This document shows, piece after piece, positions 1 through 8,580 of a stretch of DNA of 64,000 bases. Position 1 is the stretch's first letter. Each line of letters opens with the position of its first letter. The notes beneath the pieces are model-generated. The model worked only from the letters and a program-made list of their open reading frames with translations, searched no databases and had not been told where the DNA came from. The translations under genes were made by a program, and so were the position numbers. Origin of the DNA: Streptomyces fildesensis (GTDB taxonomy: Bacteria > Actinomycetota > Actinomycetes > Streptomycetales > Streptomycetaceae); contig NZ_JAAIKO010000003.1 in the NCBI RefSeq assembly GCF_016107395.1, positions 124,001-188,000 of the forward strand, given 5' to 3'.

Positions 1-145
1 CTGCCCTGGTCAGAGCGGCAGCGGCACTCGGTCCACTGCTATGGGGAACGGCATGCGGTGAATTGTCCGCATAAGCCAATCCCGGTATAAGGGCAACGCC
101 GGCTGCAAGTGCGGCAGCCGTCGTTGCAAGACGACGATGAGACAC
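1..145 (-). CDS. secreted protein, N-terminal fragment
   Basis: This is the first 48 codons of a minus-strand gene that runs off the left edge. From a GTG start the peptide has a short basic start (residues SHRRL), a hydrophobic Ala/Leu/Val stretch and a probable signal-peptidase site after Ala-Tyr-Ala. The protein is therefore probably exported. A run of six Gs lies just upstream of the GTG and could serve as ribosome binding site, although the spacing is short. The mature part visible here is only a Ser/Pro/Ala-rich linker, so the function cannot be told. A peptidase or cell-wall enzyme is a guess only. Confidence 0.6.
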   Translation of the reverse strand, partial: MSHRRLATTAAALAAGVALIPGLAYADNSPHAVPHSSGPSAAAALTRA

Positions 146-256
146 TGGCCCCCCAGTTTCTCTCAGGCAAATCTCAGGATAGTACCCGGTAAGAATACAG
201 ATCCGGATGCCCTCAAGAACACCCGTTTTATCGCCCGCTCATACCCTTTTCAGGAC

Positions 257-1753
257 TCAGGTCTGCGCCATGTCCACAAAGCGTGAATAGTGGCCCTGGA
301 AAGCAACGGTGATCGTCGCGGTGGGGCCGTTACGGTGCTTGGCGACGATGAGGTCGGCCTCGCCCGCGCGCGGGGACTCCTTCTCGTAGGCGTCCTCGCG
401 GTGCAGCAGGATGACCATGTCGGCGTCCTGCTCGATGGAGCCGGACTCACGGAGGTCGGAGACCATCGGCTTCTTGTCCGTGCGCTGTTCGGGGCCACGG
501 TTCAGCTGCGAGAGCGCGATGACGGGGACTTCCAGCTCCTTGGCCAGCAGCTTGAGGTTTCGGGACATGTCCGAGACCTCCTGCTGACGGCTCTCGGGAC
601 GCCGGGATCCACCGGACTGCATCAGCTGCAGATAGTCGATGACGACCAGCCGCAGATCGTTGCGCTGCTTGAGGCGCCGGCACTTGGCGCGGATCTCCAT
701 CATCGACAGGTTCGGCGAATCGTCGATGAAGAGGGGCGCCGCCGACACGTCCGGCATCCGCCGGGCGAGCCGCGTCCAGTCCTCGTCGGTCATGCTGCCG
801 GACCGCATGTGGTGCAGCGCGACCCGTGCCTCCGCCGACAGCAGGCGCATCGCGATCTCGTTGCGGCCCATTTCGAGGGAGAACACGACGCTGGGCATAC
901 CGCTGCCGATCGAGCAGGCGCGGGCGAAGTCCAGCGCCAGGGTCGACTTGCCCATGGCGGGGCGGGCCGCGATGACGATCATCTGGCCCGGGTGGAGGCC
1001 GTTCGTCAGTGAGTCGAGGTCCGTGAACCCGGTGGGAACGCCGGACATCCCGCCGCTGCGGGACCCGATCGCCTCGATCTCGTCGAGGGCGCCCTCCATG
1101 ATCTCGGAGAGCGGGAGGTAGTCCTCGGACGTGCGCTGCTCGGTGACCGCGTAGATCTCCGCCTGGGCGGAGTTGACGATCTCGTCCACGTCGCCGTCGG
1201 CCGCGTATCCCATCTGGGTGATGCGGGTGCCGGCTTCGACGAGGCGGCGCAGGACGGCGCGCTCGTGCACGATCTCGGCGTAGTACTCGGCGTTGGCCGC
1301 GGTGGGGACCGCGTTGACCAGGGTGTGGAGGTACGGGGCGCCGCCGACGCGGGTGATCTCACCGCGCTTGACCAGTTCGGCGGCGGTGGTGATGGGGTCG
1401 GCCGGCTCACCCCGGGCGTACAGGTCGAGGATCGCGGTGTAGATGGTCTCGTGGGCCGGACGGTAGAAGTCCTGGCCCTTGAGCACCTCGACGACATCGG
1501 CGATGGCGTCCTTGGACAGCAGCATGCCGCCGAGGACGGACTGCTCGGCGTCGAGGTCCTGCGGCGGTACGCGTTCGAAACCGCCGCCGCCCTCGGACCA
1601 GTTGCTGCGGTCCTCGCCGTCGTCCTTCTTGTTGCGCTTGCCGCCCTGTCCGGAACGGAAGTGGGTGACCGGCAGCCGGTCACCAGGACCGCTGTCGGGG
1701 GGGAACGGCGGTTCGTCCCCCCAGTGGTCGTCCGCGGGTTCGGGTTGGGTCAC
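257..1753 (-). CDS. dnaB: replicative DNA helicase DnaB
   Basis: Hexameric 5'-3' replicative helicase that unwinds the fork and contacts primase. The 498-residue product is close to the usual actinobacterial length, so no intein is present. After about 55 disordered residues comes the N-terminal domain (VPPQDLDAEQSVLGG), then the RecA-like motor with Walker A ARPAMGKST near residue 262, a VIDYLQLM Walker B region and the ALSQLNRG segment. The GTG start is preceded by GGAGGAGG at good spacing. The gene is monocistronic here and its upstream gap carries DnaA-box-like sequences, which suggests coupling to initiation. DciA, encoded at 45.6 kb, is the likely loader, because no DnaC is seen. Confidence 0.97.
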   Translation of the reverse strand: MTQPEPADDHWGDEPPFPPDSGPGDRLPVTHFRSGQGGKRNKKDDGEDRSNWSEGGGGFERVPPQDLDAEQSVLGGMLLSKDAIADVVEVLKGQDFYRPAHETIYTAILDLYARGEPADPITTAAELVKRGEITRVGGAPYLHTLVNAVPTAANAEYYAEIVHERAVLRRLVEAGTRITQMGYAADGDVDEIVNSAQAEIYAVTEQRTSEDYLPLSEIMEGALDEIEAIGSRSGGMSGVPTGFTDLDSLTNGLHPGQMIVIAARPAMGKSTLALDFARACSIGSGMPSVVFSLEMGRNEIAMRLLSAEARVALHHMRSGSMTDEDWTRLARRMPDVSAAPLFIDDSPNLSMMEIRAKCRRLKQRNDLRLVVIDYLQLMQSGGSRRPESRQQEVSDMSRNLKLLAKELEVPVIALSQLNRGPEQRTDKKPMVSDLRESGSIEQDADMVILLHREDAYEKESPRAGEADLIVAKHRNGPTATITVAFQGHYSRFVDMAQT

Positions 1754-2175
1754 CCCGCCACCTCCTCCGTCCGACCTGGCGCCATACCGTGCGTCTCTTT
1801 CTTACGCCACGGCTCTGACAATTGAGACACCCGGCTCCTCGTACGGCGCGTCGGGCAGGGGGCTCACGGTAGGGCCCAGGAGACCGTTGGCCAAGACGGT
1901 TATCCACAGGCCCTGTGGACGGAGGCATCCAACCTGTGGAGAAGCCGCCTCAACCTGTGCACAGGCCTTGGGAAACCGCTGTGGACAAACACACAATCAG
2001 CCGACCCGAACTGCCCTGACCTGGCGTTTTATCATCCGCGGGCTGTGCAGAAGAAAAACTTTCGCCCTCGGGCCAAGATCGCGACAAACCACGCGGAGGA
2101 GATCACTCTACGCAGTCGCCCGTAATAGCTGATCAGGCCTTGCAGGTATTACTTGTGGATGATTATCCTGAGCGG
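1754..2175. promoter_or_regulatory. dnaB/MATE intergenic region with DnaA-box cluster
   Basis: Gene-free gap between divergent dnaB and the MATE gene. It holds an exact DnaA box TTATCCACA at 1900-1908 and an exact inverted box TGTGGACAA at 1980-1988. Between them are three near-matches: TGTGGACGG at 1914, TGTGGAGAA at 1935 and TGTGCACAG at 1956. Positions 1903-1919 form a 17-base palindrome of two facing half boxes. Five box-like sequences in 90 bases is far above chance. DnaA binding and control of dnaB are inferred. Confidence 0.6.
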
Positions 2176-3543
2176 GTGAACCCGGTCGCCGAGCCTCCCC
2201 AGAAGAGCCGCCCCAGCCATCTCTCCAAGGAGACCCGGCGGCGGCACGACCGGGAGATCATCGCACTCGCCGTGCCCGCCTTCGGCGCCCTCGTCGCCGA
2301 GCCGCTCTTCGTCATGGTCGACAGCGCGGTCGTGGGCCACCTCGGCACCCCGCAGCTCGCCGGGCTCGGCGTCGCGGCCGCCCTGCTGACCACCGCCGTC
2401 AACATCTTCGTCTTCCTCGCCTACGCCACCACCGCCGCCGTGGCCCGCCGGGTCGGCGCGGGCGACCTGCCGGGCGCGATCCGCCAGGGCATGGACGGCA
2501 TCTGGCTCGCCCTGCTGCTCGGCGTTGCCGTCATCGCGCTCGTCGTCCCCACCGCTCCGGCACTCGTCGGCCTCTTCGGAGCGTCCGACACCGCCGCACC
2601 GTTCGCCGTCACCTACCTGCGGATCAGCGCGTTCGGCATCCCCGCCATGCTCGCCGTCCTCGCCGCCACCGGCGTGCTGCGCGGCCTCCAGGACACCAGG
2701 ACGCCGCTCTACGTGGCGCTCGGCGGCTTCACGGCCAACGCGGGGCTCAACGCGGCCCTGGTCTACGGCGCGGGACTGGGCATCGCCGGCTCGGCCTGGG
2801 GAACGGTCATCGCCCAGAACGCCATGGCCGTGGTGTACCTGTACGTCGTCGTCCGCGGAGCGCGCCGGCACGGCGCGTCGCTGCGCCCGGACGCCGCCGG
2901 CATCCGGGCCTGCGCCCAGGCGGGCGTTCCACTGCTGATCCGCACACTGAGCCTGCGGGCGGTCCTTCTGATCGCCACCGCGGTCGCCGCAGGCCTGGGC
3001 GACACCGAGATCGCCGCCCACCAGATCACGCTCACCCTCTGGTCGCTGCTGGCCTTCGCACTCGATGCCATCGCCATCGCGGGGCAGGCCATCATCGGCC
3101 GCTATCTGGGCGCCGACGACCCTGCGGGCGCCCGGGCCGCCTGCCGCCGGATGGTGCAGTGGGGCATCGCCTCCGGCGTGCTGCTGGGCCTGCTGGTGGT
3201 CGCGAGCCGCCCGCTGATCGCGACGCTCTTCACCTCCGACCCGTCCGTGCGGAGTGCCCTCATGCCGGTCCTGCTGGTGGTCGCCGTCAGCCAGCCGGTC
3301 TCCGGCATCGTCTTCATCCTCGACGGTGTCCTGATGGGCGCCGGCGACGGGCCCTATCTCGCCTGGTCCATGCTCGCCACGCTGGCCGTCTTCGCCCCCG
3401 TCGCGCTCGCCGTCCCGGCCCTCGGAGGCGGCCTCACCGCCCTGTGGTGGGCCATGACGCTGATGATGCTGACCCGGCTCGTCGCGCTCCAGCTGCGGGC
3501 GCGGTCCGGCCGCTGGATCGTCACCGGTGCGGTGCGGGCGTAG
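2176..3543 (+). CDS. MATE family efflux transporter (DinF-like)
   Basis: Multidrug and toxin extrusion family protein, expected to export cationic or organic compounds using an ion gradient. About twelve hydrophobic segments are visible, and the first motif region EIIALAVPAFGALVAEPLF is characteristic of DinF-type MATE proteins in actinobacteria. The start is uncertain: GTG at 2176 is used because it trims a poorly conserved leader, but GTG 2155 and TTG 2140 are in frame and no strong ribosome binding site separates them. The 3' end overlaps the convergent nitroreductase-like gene by 23 bases. It may simply be a core exporter; a link to the adjacent cassette is only positional. Confidence 0.9.
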   Translation: MNPVAEPPQKSRPSHLSKETRRRHDREIIALAVPAFGALVAEPLFVMVDSAVVGHLGTPQLAGLGVAAALLTTAVNIFVFLAYATTAAVARRVGAGDLPGAIRQGMDGIWLALLLGVAVIALVVPTAPALVGLFGASDTAAPFAVTYLRISAFGIPAMLAVLAATGVLRGLQDTRTPLYVALGGFTANAGLNAALVYGAGLGIAGSAWGTVIAQNAMAVVYLYVVVRGARRHGASLRPDAAGIRACAQAGVPLLIRTLSLRAVLLIATAVAAGLGDTEIAAHQITLTLWSLLAFALDAIAIAGQAIIGRYLGADDPAGARAACRRMVQWGIASGVLLGLLVVASRPLIATLFTSDPSVRSALMPVLLVVAVSQPVSGIVFILDGVLMGAGDGPYLAWSMLATLAVFAPVALAVPALGGGLTALWWAMTLMMLTRLVALQLRARSGRWIVTGAVRA

Positions 3544-4606
3544 CCGTCCTCTTCCCTGCCGCGGGGGACGCGGCGGTGGTCCGGGACCGGTTCCCCGTTC
3601 CGCCGATCCGTGCCGACCGTACCGATGGTCCGGCCGCCCGGCCCGCCCGGAAGACGGCGAGCGGCCGTTCACGGCCTCCCAGGTGCCGCGCCAGCTCCCG
3701 TTCCGTCCGCGGGCAGTCGAGGATCTGGCTCAGCGGATGCACGGCGATCCCCCGCTCCGCGAGGCCGTACCAGACCCGCACGAGCTCCTGTCCGGCCTGG
3801 ACCAGGGCGGCCGGGGGCCCGGCCGCCGCACCGGCGCCGGACGCGGCGGGTCCGGCCGGCGCGGTGAGGACCAGGACGCTGCCCTCGTAGCGCAGCAGCC
3901 CGCTCTGCGAAGCGGCCAGCAGCCGGGCCAGCCCGAGGCGCCGCAGCACCCCGTAGACGCCCGGTATGAGCACCACCCGCAGCCCCGCAGCCTCCACGCG
4001 AGACATGGCCAGCGCCTCGTACGTCAGACCGTCGGCCGCGTACCGCGGATGGCTCCGGTTCAGCCGTAGCCAGGTGCGCAGTTCCCGCACCACCGGGGCA
4101 CTGCCGAAGAGCCACCGGTCGGCGCGTACCGCGAGGCCCGCGAGTTCGCGCGCGGGCACTTCCACCAGGCTCGTCCGTTCCAGCCCGGTCCTGGCGGCGC
4201 CGAGGTCCGCCGCGGTGAGCCGTCCCCCGGTGTGGACGCCCCTCGCGCAGCCGCGCAGCCCGACGGTCCGCGCGCTGAAAGGCGTCGCGTACAGATCGGG
4301 CGCCGGCAACAGCCGGGCGGCCGTTCGCCGTTCCTCGTCGACGGTGATCTCGGCGCGTATCGCGAGGCCGGCGTCCGCCGCGACGATCAGACAGGTCTCC
4401 ACGAAGGCGCCCAGGGACAGGAACAGATCGCGGCGGCCGGGGTCGCCGTCGGGCAGCTCCCGGGCCGGGTCCCAGCCCACTTCGACGGCGTCGTTGTCGT
4501 AGCGCAGCACCCAGGGCTGCGTGTTGTGCGCGCTCGGCGCGCGGCGGCACAGCTCCTCGCGCTCCCGCAGCACCGCCGTCCAGTGGACCGAGTCCCGGTT
4601 GCTCAC
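3521..4606 (-). CDS. nitroreductase-like (Acg-type) protein
   Basis: Predicted FMN-dependent oxidoreductase of the nitroreductase superfamily. The N-terminal motif RRAPSAHNTQPW matches the flavin-binding start of Acg/nitroreductase-like proteins, and the 361-residue length fits the two-lobed Acg type rather than the short 200-residue enzymes. The C-terminal 60 residues are Ala/Arg-rich and probably disordered. The GTG start overlaps the stop of the upstream GNAT-like gene by four bases (GTGA), so the two are translationally coupled. It is the last gene of a four-gene minus-strand operon. The substrate is unknown; Acg-like proteins in mycobacteria may bind FMN without classical nitroreductase activity. 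Confidence 0.75.
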   Translation of the reverse strand: MSNRDSVHWTAVLREREELCRRAPSAHNTQPWVLRYDNDAVEVGWDPARELPDGDPGRRDLFLSLGAFVETCLIVAADAGLAIRAEITVDEERRTAARLLPAPDLYATPFSARTVGLRGCARGVHTGGRLTAADLGAARTGLERTSLVEVPARELAGLAVRADRWLFGSAPVVRELRTWLRLNRSHPRYAADGLTYEALAMSRVEAAGLRVVLIPGVYGVLRRLGLARLLAASQSGLLRYEGSVLVLTAPAGPAASGAGAAAGPPAALVQAGQELVRVWYGLAERGIAVHPLSQILDCPRTERELARHLGGRERPLAVFRAGRAAGPSVRSARIGGTGNRSRTTAASPAAGKRTATPAPHR

Positions 4607-5718
4607 CGCATTGCCCTCTCGTAGAAGGTGTAGCCGTGCAGCGGTCGGCCGCCGACGCGCCGGTACTGCGCGGCCGACGCGGCGTTCCCGTGCTCGACGA
4701 AGGTGCTGCGCAACGTCCGGTAGCCGCCGCTGCGCAGATCGCGGTGCAGTTCCCGGGCGAGGAGCGTCAGATAGCCCTTCCCCTGGTGACCCGGCACCGT
4801 CCCCTTGATGATCAGTACCGCTTCGCTGCGGTACCGGCCGCGGGTGGCCAGCAGCCGCAGTTGCTGCGGGAGCCCCAGCCGGCCACGGGTCGCCATGACG
4901 AATTCCGAGATGTCGGGGACGGCGAGCACGAACGCGACCGGCTCGCCCTCCGCCGTCAGATAGAGCAGCAGCTGCTCGTCGAGGAGATGGGCCAGCCCGT
5001 CCGTCTGGGCCGCCAGCTCGGCGGCGGAGATCTCGGTGTAGTAGCCGAGTTGGGCGAAGGAGGCGTTGAGCATGCCGCGCAGCAGCGGCAGTTGCTCCGC
5101 CAGCTTCCGCCGCGAGCCGTGGTGGATCCGCAGCCCCTCAGCGGCGATGCGGCTGTCGTCGAACAGGAACGCCTGGCCGGGGTCGACGGCGCCGGGACCG
5201 TCGAGGTTCTCGCAGACCCAGGTGTCGGCGCCGAACCGCCGGGTGAAGCCGTGCTGTTCGTAGGCAGCCGGGTAGTACGCCGGGTTCCAGGCGGAGTCGA
5301 TGAACCCGCGGTCCCCGAACCCCGACGTGATGACACCGCCCGACTGGTTGGGCAGCAGACTGACCGGCCCGAACGCCACCTCCGTTCCCGCACCGGCCCG
5401 CTCGGTCAGATCGAAGAGCTCCTTGGCGACGTCCTCCCCGACGTCCTGCGGATCGGCGAACTCGGTGAGCCCGAAGAGCTGGGCGCGCTTGCCGATCCTG
5501 CTGTCGAACCCGGGGTAGCGGTGCAGACAGATCCGGCCCACGGGAGTGCCGGCCGTATCGCGCGCGACATGGAGCTCGACGGTCCGTTCCCGGTACCACG
5601 TGCGGATCTGGGGCTCCAGGGTCGGCACGTAGCGGTCGCGCGGGTGGAGCCGCAGCGGGAGTTCGCAGAACTCCCGCAGCTCGCTCCGTCCGCCGACCTT
5701 GGTGACGGTGATGGTCAC
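4603..5718 (-). CDS. GNAT-like acyltransferase, cassette gene 3
   Basis: A 371-residue protein with a C-terminal region that looks like a GNAT acyl-CoA-binding fold: IIKGTVPGHQGKGYLTLL resembles the Q/RxxGxG/A pyrophosphate-binding motif, followed by the common ending NAASAAQYRRVGGRPLHGY. The N-terminal half, with GRICLHRYPGFDSRIGKRAQ, resembles the long GNAT-like proteins annotated as N-acetyltransferases of unknown substrate. The GTG start at 5718 overlaps the preceding stop by four bases (GTGA), and the gene ends with the same kind of overlap into the nitroreductase-like gene. This tight coupling suggests one pathway or complex. The acceptor substrate cannot be told. Confidence 0.75.
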   Translation of the reverse strand: MTITVTKVGGRSELREFCELPLRLHPRDRYVPTLEPQIRTWYRERTVELHVARDTAGTPVGRICLHRYPGFDSRIGKRAQLFGLTEFADPQDVGEDVAKELFDLTERAGAGTEVAFGPVSLLPNQSGGVITSGFGDRGFIDSAWNPAYYPAAYEQHGFTRRFGADTWVCENLDGPGAVDPGQAFLFDDSRIAAEGLRIHHGSRRKLAEQLPLLRGMLNASFAQLGYYTEISAAELAAQTDGLAHLLDEQLLLYLTAEGEPVAFVLAVPDISEFVMATRGRLGLPQQLRLLATRGRYRSEAVLIIKGTVPGHQGKGYLTLLARELHRDLRSGGYRTLRSTFVEHGNAASAAQYRRVGGRPLHGYTFYERAMR

Positions 5719-6275
5719 GGCCTGCCGTCCAGGTGCTCCGGGCAGCGCGCCGCCGGCGCTGCGCCGCCCGCCGCCGCACGCGGCTCCGCACTGCGCTGCG
5801 CACGCCGTTTCTCGTGCCGCACATGCTTGACGGGGCGCGGTGCGCGCCCTGCGGAGAGCTCCGTGCTCAGCGGCTCGAAGGTGTCGACGTGGGACAGCGC
5901 ACCGTCCTCGGCCCGCCAGACGCCGTTGGTGTACCCGGCCGCGTCCGCCGTGTAGATGCGGATCCAGCCGCCGGTCGCGCGGCCCTTGCCTTCGTCCGTC
6001 AGCCAGCACATGAGCTCGTGATGGGCCTTGCCCCGGGCGAACTTCAGCAGTTCGTCGCGGTCGGCGAAGAAGGCGATCGTGCCCAGGGTGAAGGGGAAGC
6101 GCCAGTACACCTTGTGCCAGACATAGCCCTTCATCCGCTTCATCTCGCGGACCATCCGCACATAGCCGGGGCCCAGCGTGATGATCGCGCGCAGCCCCGA
6201 GTAGCGGGTGGCGCCGACGAACATGGCACCGGCCTGTCCTGGCGCCGGGGTGAGGGAGAAGTCGGTACTGCGCAT
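5715..6275 (-). CDS. ABM-like small protein, cassette gene 2
   Basis: A 186-residue protein I do not recognise with certainty. The core (residues about 18-130) alternates strands and helices, with MVREMKRMKGYVWHKVYWRF, a phenylalanine-rich FFADRDELLKFARGKAHHELM and a Trp-rich GGWIRIYTADAAGY. This pattern is like dimeric alpha/beta-barrel monooxygenase-like proteins, including spheroidene-monooxygenase-like and DUF4188-like groups, with possible functional His in the KAHHE segment. The last 45 residues are Arg/Ala-rich and likely unstructured. The ATG lies three bases after the stop of the adenylating enzyme gene, and the stop overlaps the next start, so it belongs to the operon. An oxidising role is an inference. 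Confidence 0.6.
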   Translation of the reverse strand: MRSTDFSLTPAPGQAGAMFVGATRYSGLRAIITLGPGYVRMVREMKRMKGYVWHKVYWRFPFTLGTIAFFADRDELLKFARGKAHHELMCWLTDEGKGRATGGWIRIYTADAAGYTNGVWRAEDGALSHVDTFEPLSTELSAGRAPRPVKHVRHEKRRAQRSAEPRAAAGGAAPAARCPEHLDGRP

Positions 6276-6278
6276 GGT

Positions 6279-7892
6279 TCAGGCACCGCCCTTCGCGGTC
6301 GCACCGAGCAGGTACTTGTTCTTGATGCCGCGACTGCTGCCACCGGCCGCGGTCCCCGTTCCACCCGCGAACGGCCCCGAGCCGTACGGGTGCACCCGCG
6401 CCGCCACCTCGCCGGCCGAGGAGTCCTCCGTCAGCGACTGGGCGAAGTCCCGGCTGCAGGCGGCGAGATGCCGCAGCACGCCCGCCCGGCACACCTCCGC
6501 GAGCTTCACGGTCCCGTCGGCGTCCAGCACCGTCCCCTCCCGCAGCTGCACATGGACGACGGGCCGCGCCTCCAGGTCGTCGCCCTCCTCCAGCGCCAGA
6601 CAGAAGCTCTCGATCCGGTCCGCCATCGGATTGCCCTCGTACAGGCCGTACTCGACGTCCTGCGGGTAGATGTTGGCGCCCATGTAGGAGACGGTCGAGT
6701 CGGCCCGCCCGTACAGGAACAGCAGGGGCAGCCGCATCTTCTCGCGCAGGGCGGCGGCCTCCGCGCGCTGCAGCAGGACCGGGCGGTCCGCGAAGAGCTC
6801 CCGCAGGATGTCCCAGACCTGGGGGAAGGACATCAACGTGCCCTCGTCGCCGATGTTGTAGCGGAGCTTGGGAGCCATGACGGCGGTGGAGTTGATGGTG
6901 CAGAGCACCTCGCCGGTCCGGTCGTCGCCGGCGGTCTCCAGATAGGTCTCCAGGGGGTTGTACTGGAAGACCATCGGCAACCGCTGCTCGTCCGGGCCCA
7001 GGAAGGCCGCCCTGACGGTGGCGTCCTCGCGCATCATCCGGCGCAGCCAGACACTGAAGGTGGTCTCGCCGCCCATCCCGATGGTGAGGTCGGACGCGCC
7101 GTAGCCGGAGCGGACCTTGCCGAACACATCGCCGACGTAGTCGCGCAGCGCCTCGGTCATCCCTTCGCCGCCGACCATCGCCGCGAGCCGGTAGCCCTTC
7201 TCCTCGAACCAGGACTCACCAGCCAGCCGGTCCCGCAGATGCTTGAGGAACGGCGGGTAGGCGGTGACCAGGTAGTCGTAGCGCGGCCCGAAGTGCCGCA
7301 GCGTGTCGACGATCTTCTCCAGATCGGGCCCGGTGTTCTTCACGGTGGCGATCCGGGCCATGGCGATGCCGGTGTTGGTGCCGGTGGCCCAGGCGCCCAT
7401 CGAGTAGGCGTTGATCACGAAGAGCCGCTTGGAGGGGAAGACGAGGCTGGTGTAGCCGGCCACATTGCGGTGCACGGTGTTCAACTCGCGGCGGCTGCGC
7501 ACCCAGTTGTACGGAGTGCCGGACGAGCCCGAGGACTCGTCGACCACGCTGCCGGCGATCTCCACCCGCCCCTTCCAGCAGCGCATCTCCTCCGGGTACG
7601 CCTTGACGTACGACTCCTTGTCGGTGGCCGGGTAGGAGTCGAGCCGGAACCAGCGGAACCGCCAGCCGCCGTTCTCCAGGTGCGCGGCGTACGCCGGTAC
7701 GTCCAGCGCCGCGAACTGGCAGGTCATCCATGCGTGGAGGCGGGCGAAACCGCTCATCCACGGGCGGTAGTTGCGGGCCATCACCCGCCATACGAAGGGG
7801 TGCACCCGGTAGAGCCGGTACAGAGCGGTGAGCCCGAAGCTGATGATTCTCAGCAGCCACTGCCGCGCGAAGCTTCCCATTGCCATGCCCAC
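6279..7892 (-). CDS. PaaK-like adenylate-forming enzyme, cassette gene 1
   Basis: Member of the adenylate-forming superfamily closest in layout to phenylacetate-CoA ligase and coenzyme F390 synthetase proteins, which activate carboxylic acids as acyl-AMP. Visible motifs are the phosphate loop ESSGSSGTP near residue 118, the YGASDLTIG stretch, the hinge region LFLYGRADSTVSYMGANIYP, and a C-terminal SRGIKNKYLL that probably supplies the catalytic lysine. No carrier-protein domain is fused. It leads a four-gene operon. The start is uncertain: GTG 7892 is given, but in-frame ATGs at 7886 and 7880 are possible and no clear ribosome binding site decides. The N terminus is hydrophobic, suggesting membrane association. 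Confidence 0.8.
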   Translation of the reverse strand: MGMAMGSFARQWLLRIISFGLTALYRLYRVHPFVWRVMARNYRPWMSGFARLHAWMTCQFAALDVPAYAAHLENGGWRFRWFRLDSYPATDKESYVKAYPEEMRCWKGRVEIAGSVVDESSGSSGTPYNWVRSRRELNTVHRNVAGYTSLVFPSKRLFVINAYSMGAWATGTNTGIAMARIATVKNTGPDLEKIVDTLRHFGPRYDYLVTAYPPFLKHLRDRLAGESWFEEKGYRLAAMVGGEGMTEALRDYVGDVFGKVRSGYGASDLTIGMGGETTFSVWLRRMMREDATVRAAFLGPDEQRLPMVFQYNPLETYLETAGDDRTGEVLCTINSTAVMAPKLRYNIGDEGTLMSFPQVWDILRELFADRPVLLQRAEAAALREKMRLPLLFLYGRADSTVSYMGANIYPQDVEYGLYEGNPMADRIESFCLALEEGDDLEARPVVHVQLREGTVLDADGTVKLAEVCRAGVLRHLAACSRDFAQSLTEDSSAGEVAARVHPYGSGPFAGGTGTAAGGSSRGIKNKYLLGATAKGGA

Positions 7893-7996
7893 ATGGTGGC
7901 CGCGCGGCCCCGTCCTCTGTATGGGCTGCGCTACTCACTCCGGGCCCCGTACCTACCTGAGTACGCGCGGCATCCACGAGGGCACTCGGGTGCGAT

Positions 7997-8010
7997 GTTT
8001 CACGTGGAAC
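7997..8010. promoter_or_regulatory. parS site
   Basis: GTTTCACGTGGAAC, one mismatch from the Streptomyces ParB-binding palindrome GTTTCACGTGAAAC. Lies between the cassette and the rplI terminator, paired with a second, oppositely oriented site 20 bases away. Confidence 0.85.
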
Positions 8011-8029
8011 ATCCGCCGGCCGATGGGAT

Positions 8030-8043
8030 GTTCCACGTGAAAC
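8030..8043. promoter_or_regulatory. parS site
   Basis: GTTCCACGTGAAAC, the reverse complement of the neighbouring site at 7997, so the two form an inverted pair in the rplI downstream gap. Confidence 0.85.
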
Positions 8044-8057
8044 ATCCCGGAACGAAC

Positions 8058-8093
8058 GAAGGACCGGCACCCCCTGCGGGGTACCGGTCCTTC
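8058..8093 (-). terminator. terminator of the rpsF-rplI operon
   Basis: Near-perfect hairpin with GAAGGACCGG and CCGGTCCTTC arms and a short loop, directly after the rplI stop on the minus strand. There is no T-run, as is usual in Streptomyces. Confidence 0.8.
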
Positions 8094-8116
8094 GCGCTGC
8101 GCCGAAGCGCGGCAGA

Positions 8117-8563
8117 TCAGGCAGCAACGACCTCAAGGTCGAGCTTGACCTCGACCTCGGGGTGCAGACGCACCGAGATCTTGTGGGCGCCGAGGGTCTT
8201 GATCGGCGTACCGACCTCGACACGACGCTTGTCCACGTCCGGGCCACCGGCGGCCTTGATCGCCGCAGCGATGTCGGCCGGCGTGATGGAACCGAACAGT
8301 CGGCCGCTGTCACCCGCGCGGGTGGTCAGCTGCACCTTGACGGACTGCAGCTTCGCCTTGACGGCGTTCGCGTCCTCAAGGGTGTGAATCTCACGGATCC
8401 GACGCGCACGACGGATCTGCTCTACGTCCTTCTCGCCACCCTTGGTCCAGGCGATCGCGAAACCGCGCGGGACCAGGTAGTTGCGGGCGTAGCCGGACTT
8501 GACCTCTACGACATCGCCTGCGGCGCCGAGGCCGGAGACCTCGTTGGTGAGGATGATCTTCAT
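8117..8563 (-). CDS. rplI: 50S ribosomal protein L9
   Basis: Ribosomal protein bL9 (148 residues). It has the conserved N-terminal RNA-binding domain [22 protein letters not shown], the signature [13 protein letters not shown], and the connecting helix leading to the C-terminal domain. It is the last gene of rpsF-ssb-rpsR-rplI and sits 17 bases after rpsR. A strong hairpin and two parS sites follow. Length and motifs are normal. Confidence 0.98.
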   Translation of the reverse strand: MKIILTNEVSGLGAAGDVVEVKSGYARNYLVPRGFAIAWTKGGEKDVEQIRRARRIREIHTLEDANAVKAKLQSVKVQLTTRAGDSGRLFGSITPADIAAAIKAAGGPDVDKRRVEVGTPIKTLGAHKISVRLHPEVEVKLDLEVVAA

Positions 8564-8580
8564 GTTTCGGTCACCCTTCC

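Noticed and set aside
257..1753. Possible intein in DnaB
   Set aside because: DnaB inteins are common in actinobacteria, but the protein has normal length and continuous RecA motifs.
3521..7892. Known named antibiotic gene cluster
   Set aside because: The four genes do not match any cluster I can name with confidence, and no carrier protein, synthase or pathway regulator is adjacent.
5733..8387. 884-codon plus-strand open frame opposite the cassette and rplI
   Set aside because: It is antisense to several well-supported genes with normal starts, and its product is a His/Arg/Gly-rich string typical of GC-rich shadow frames.
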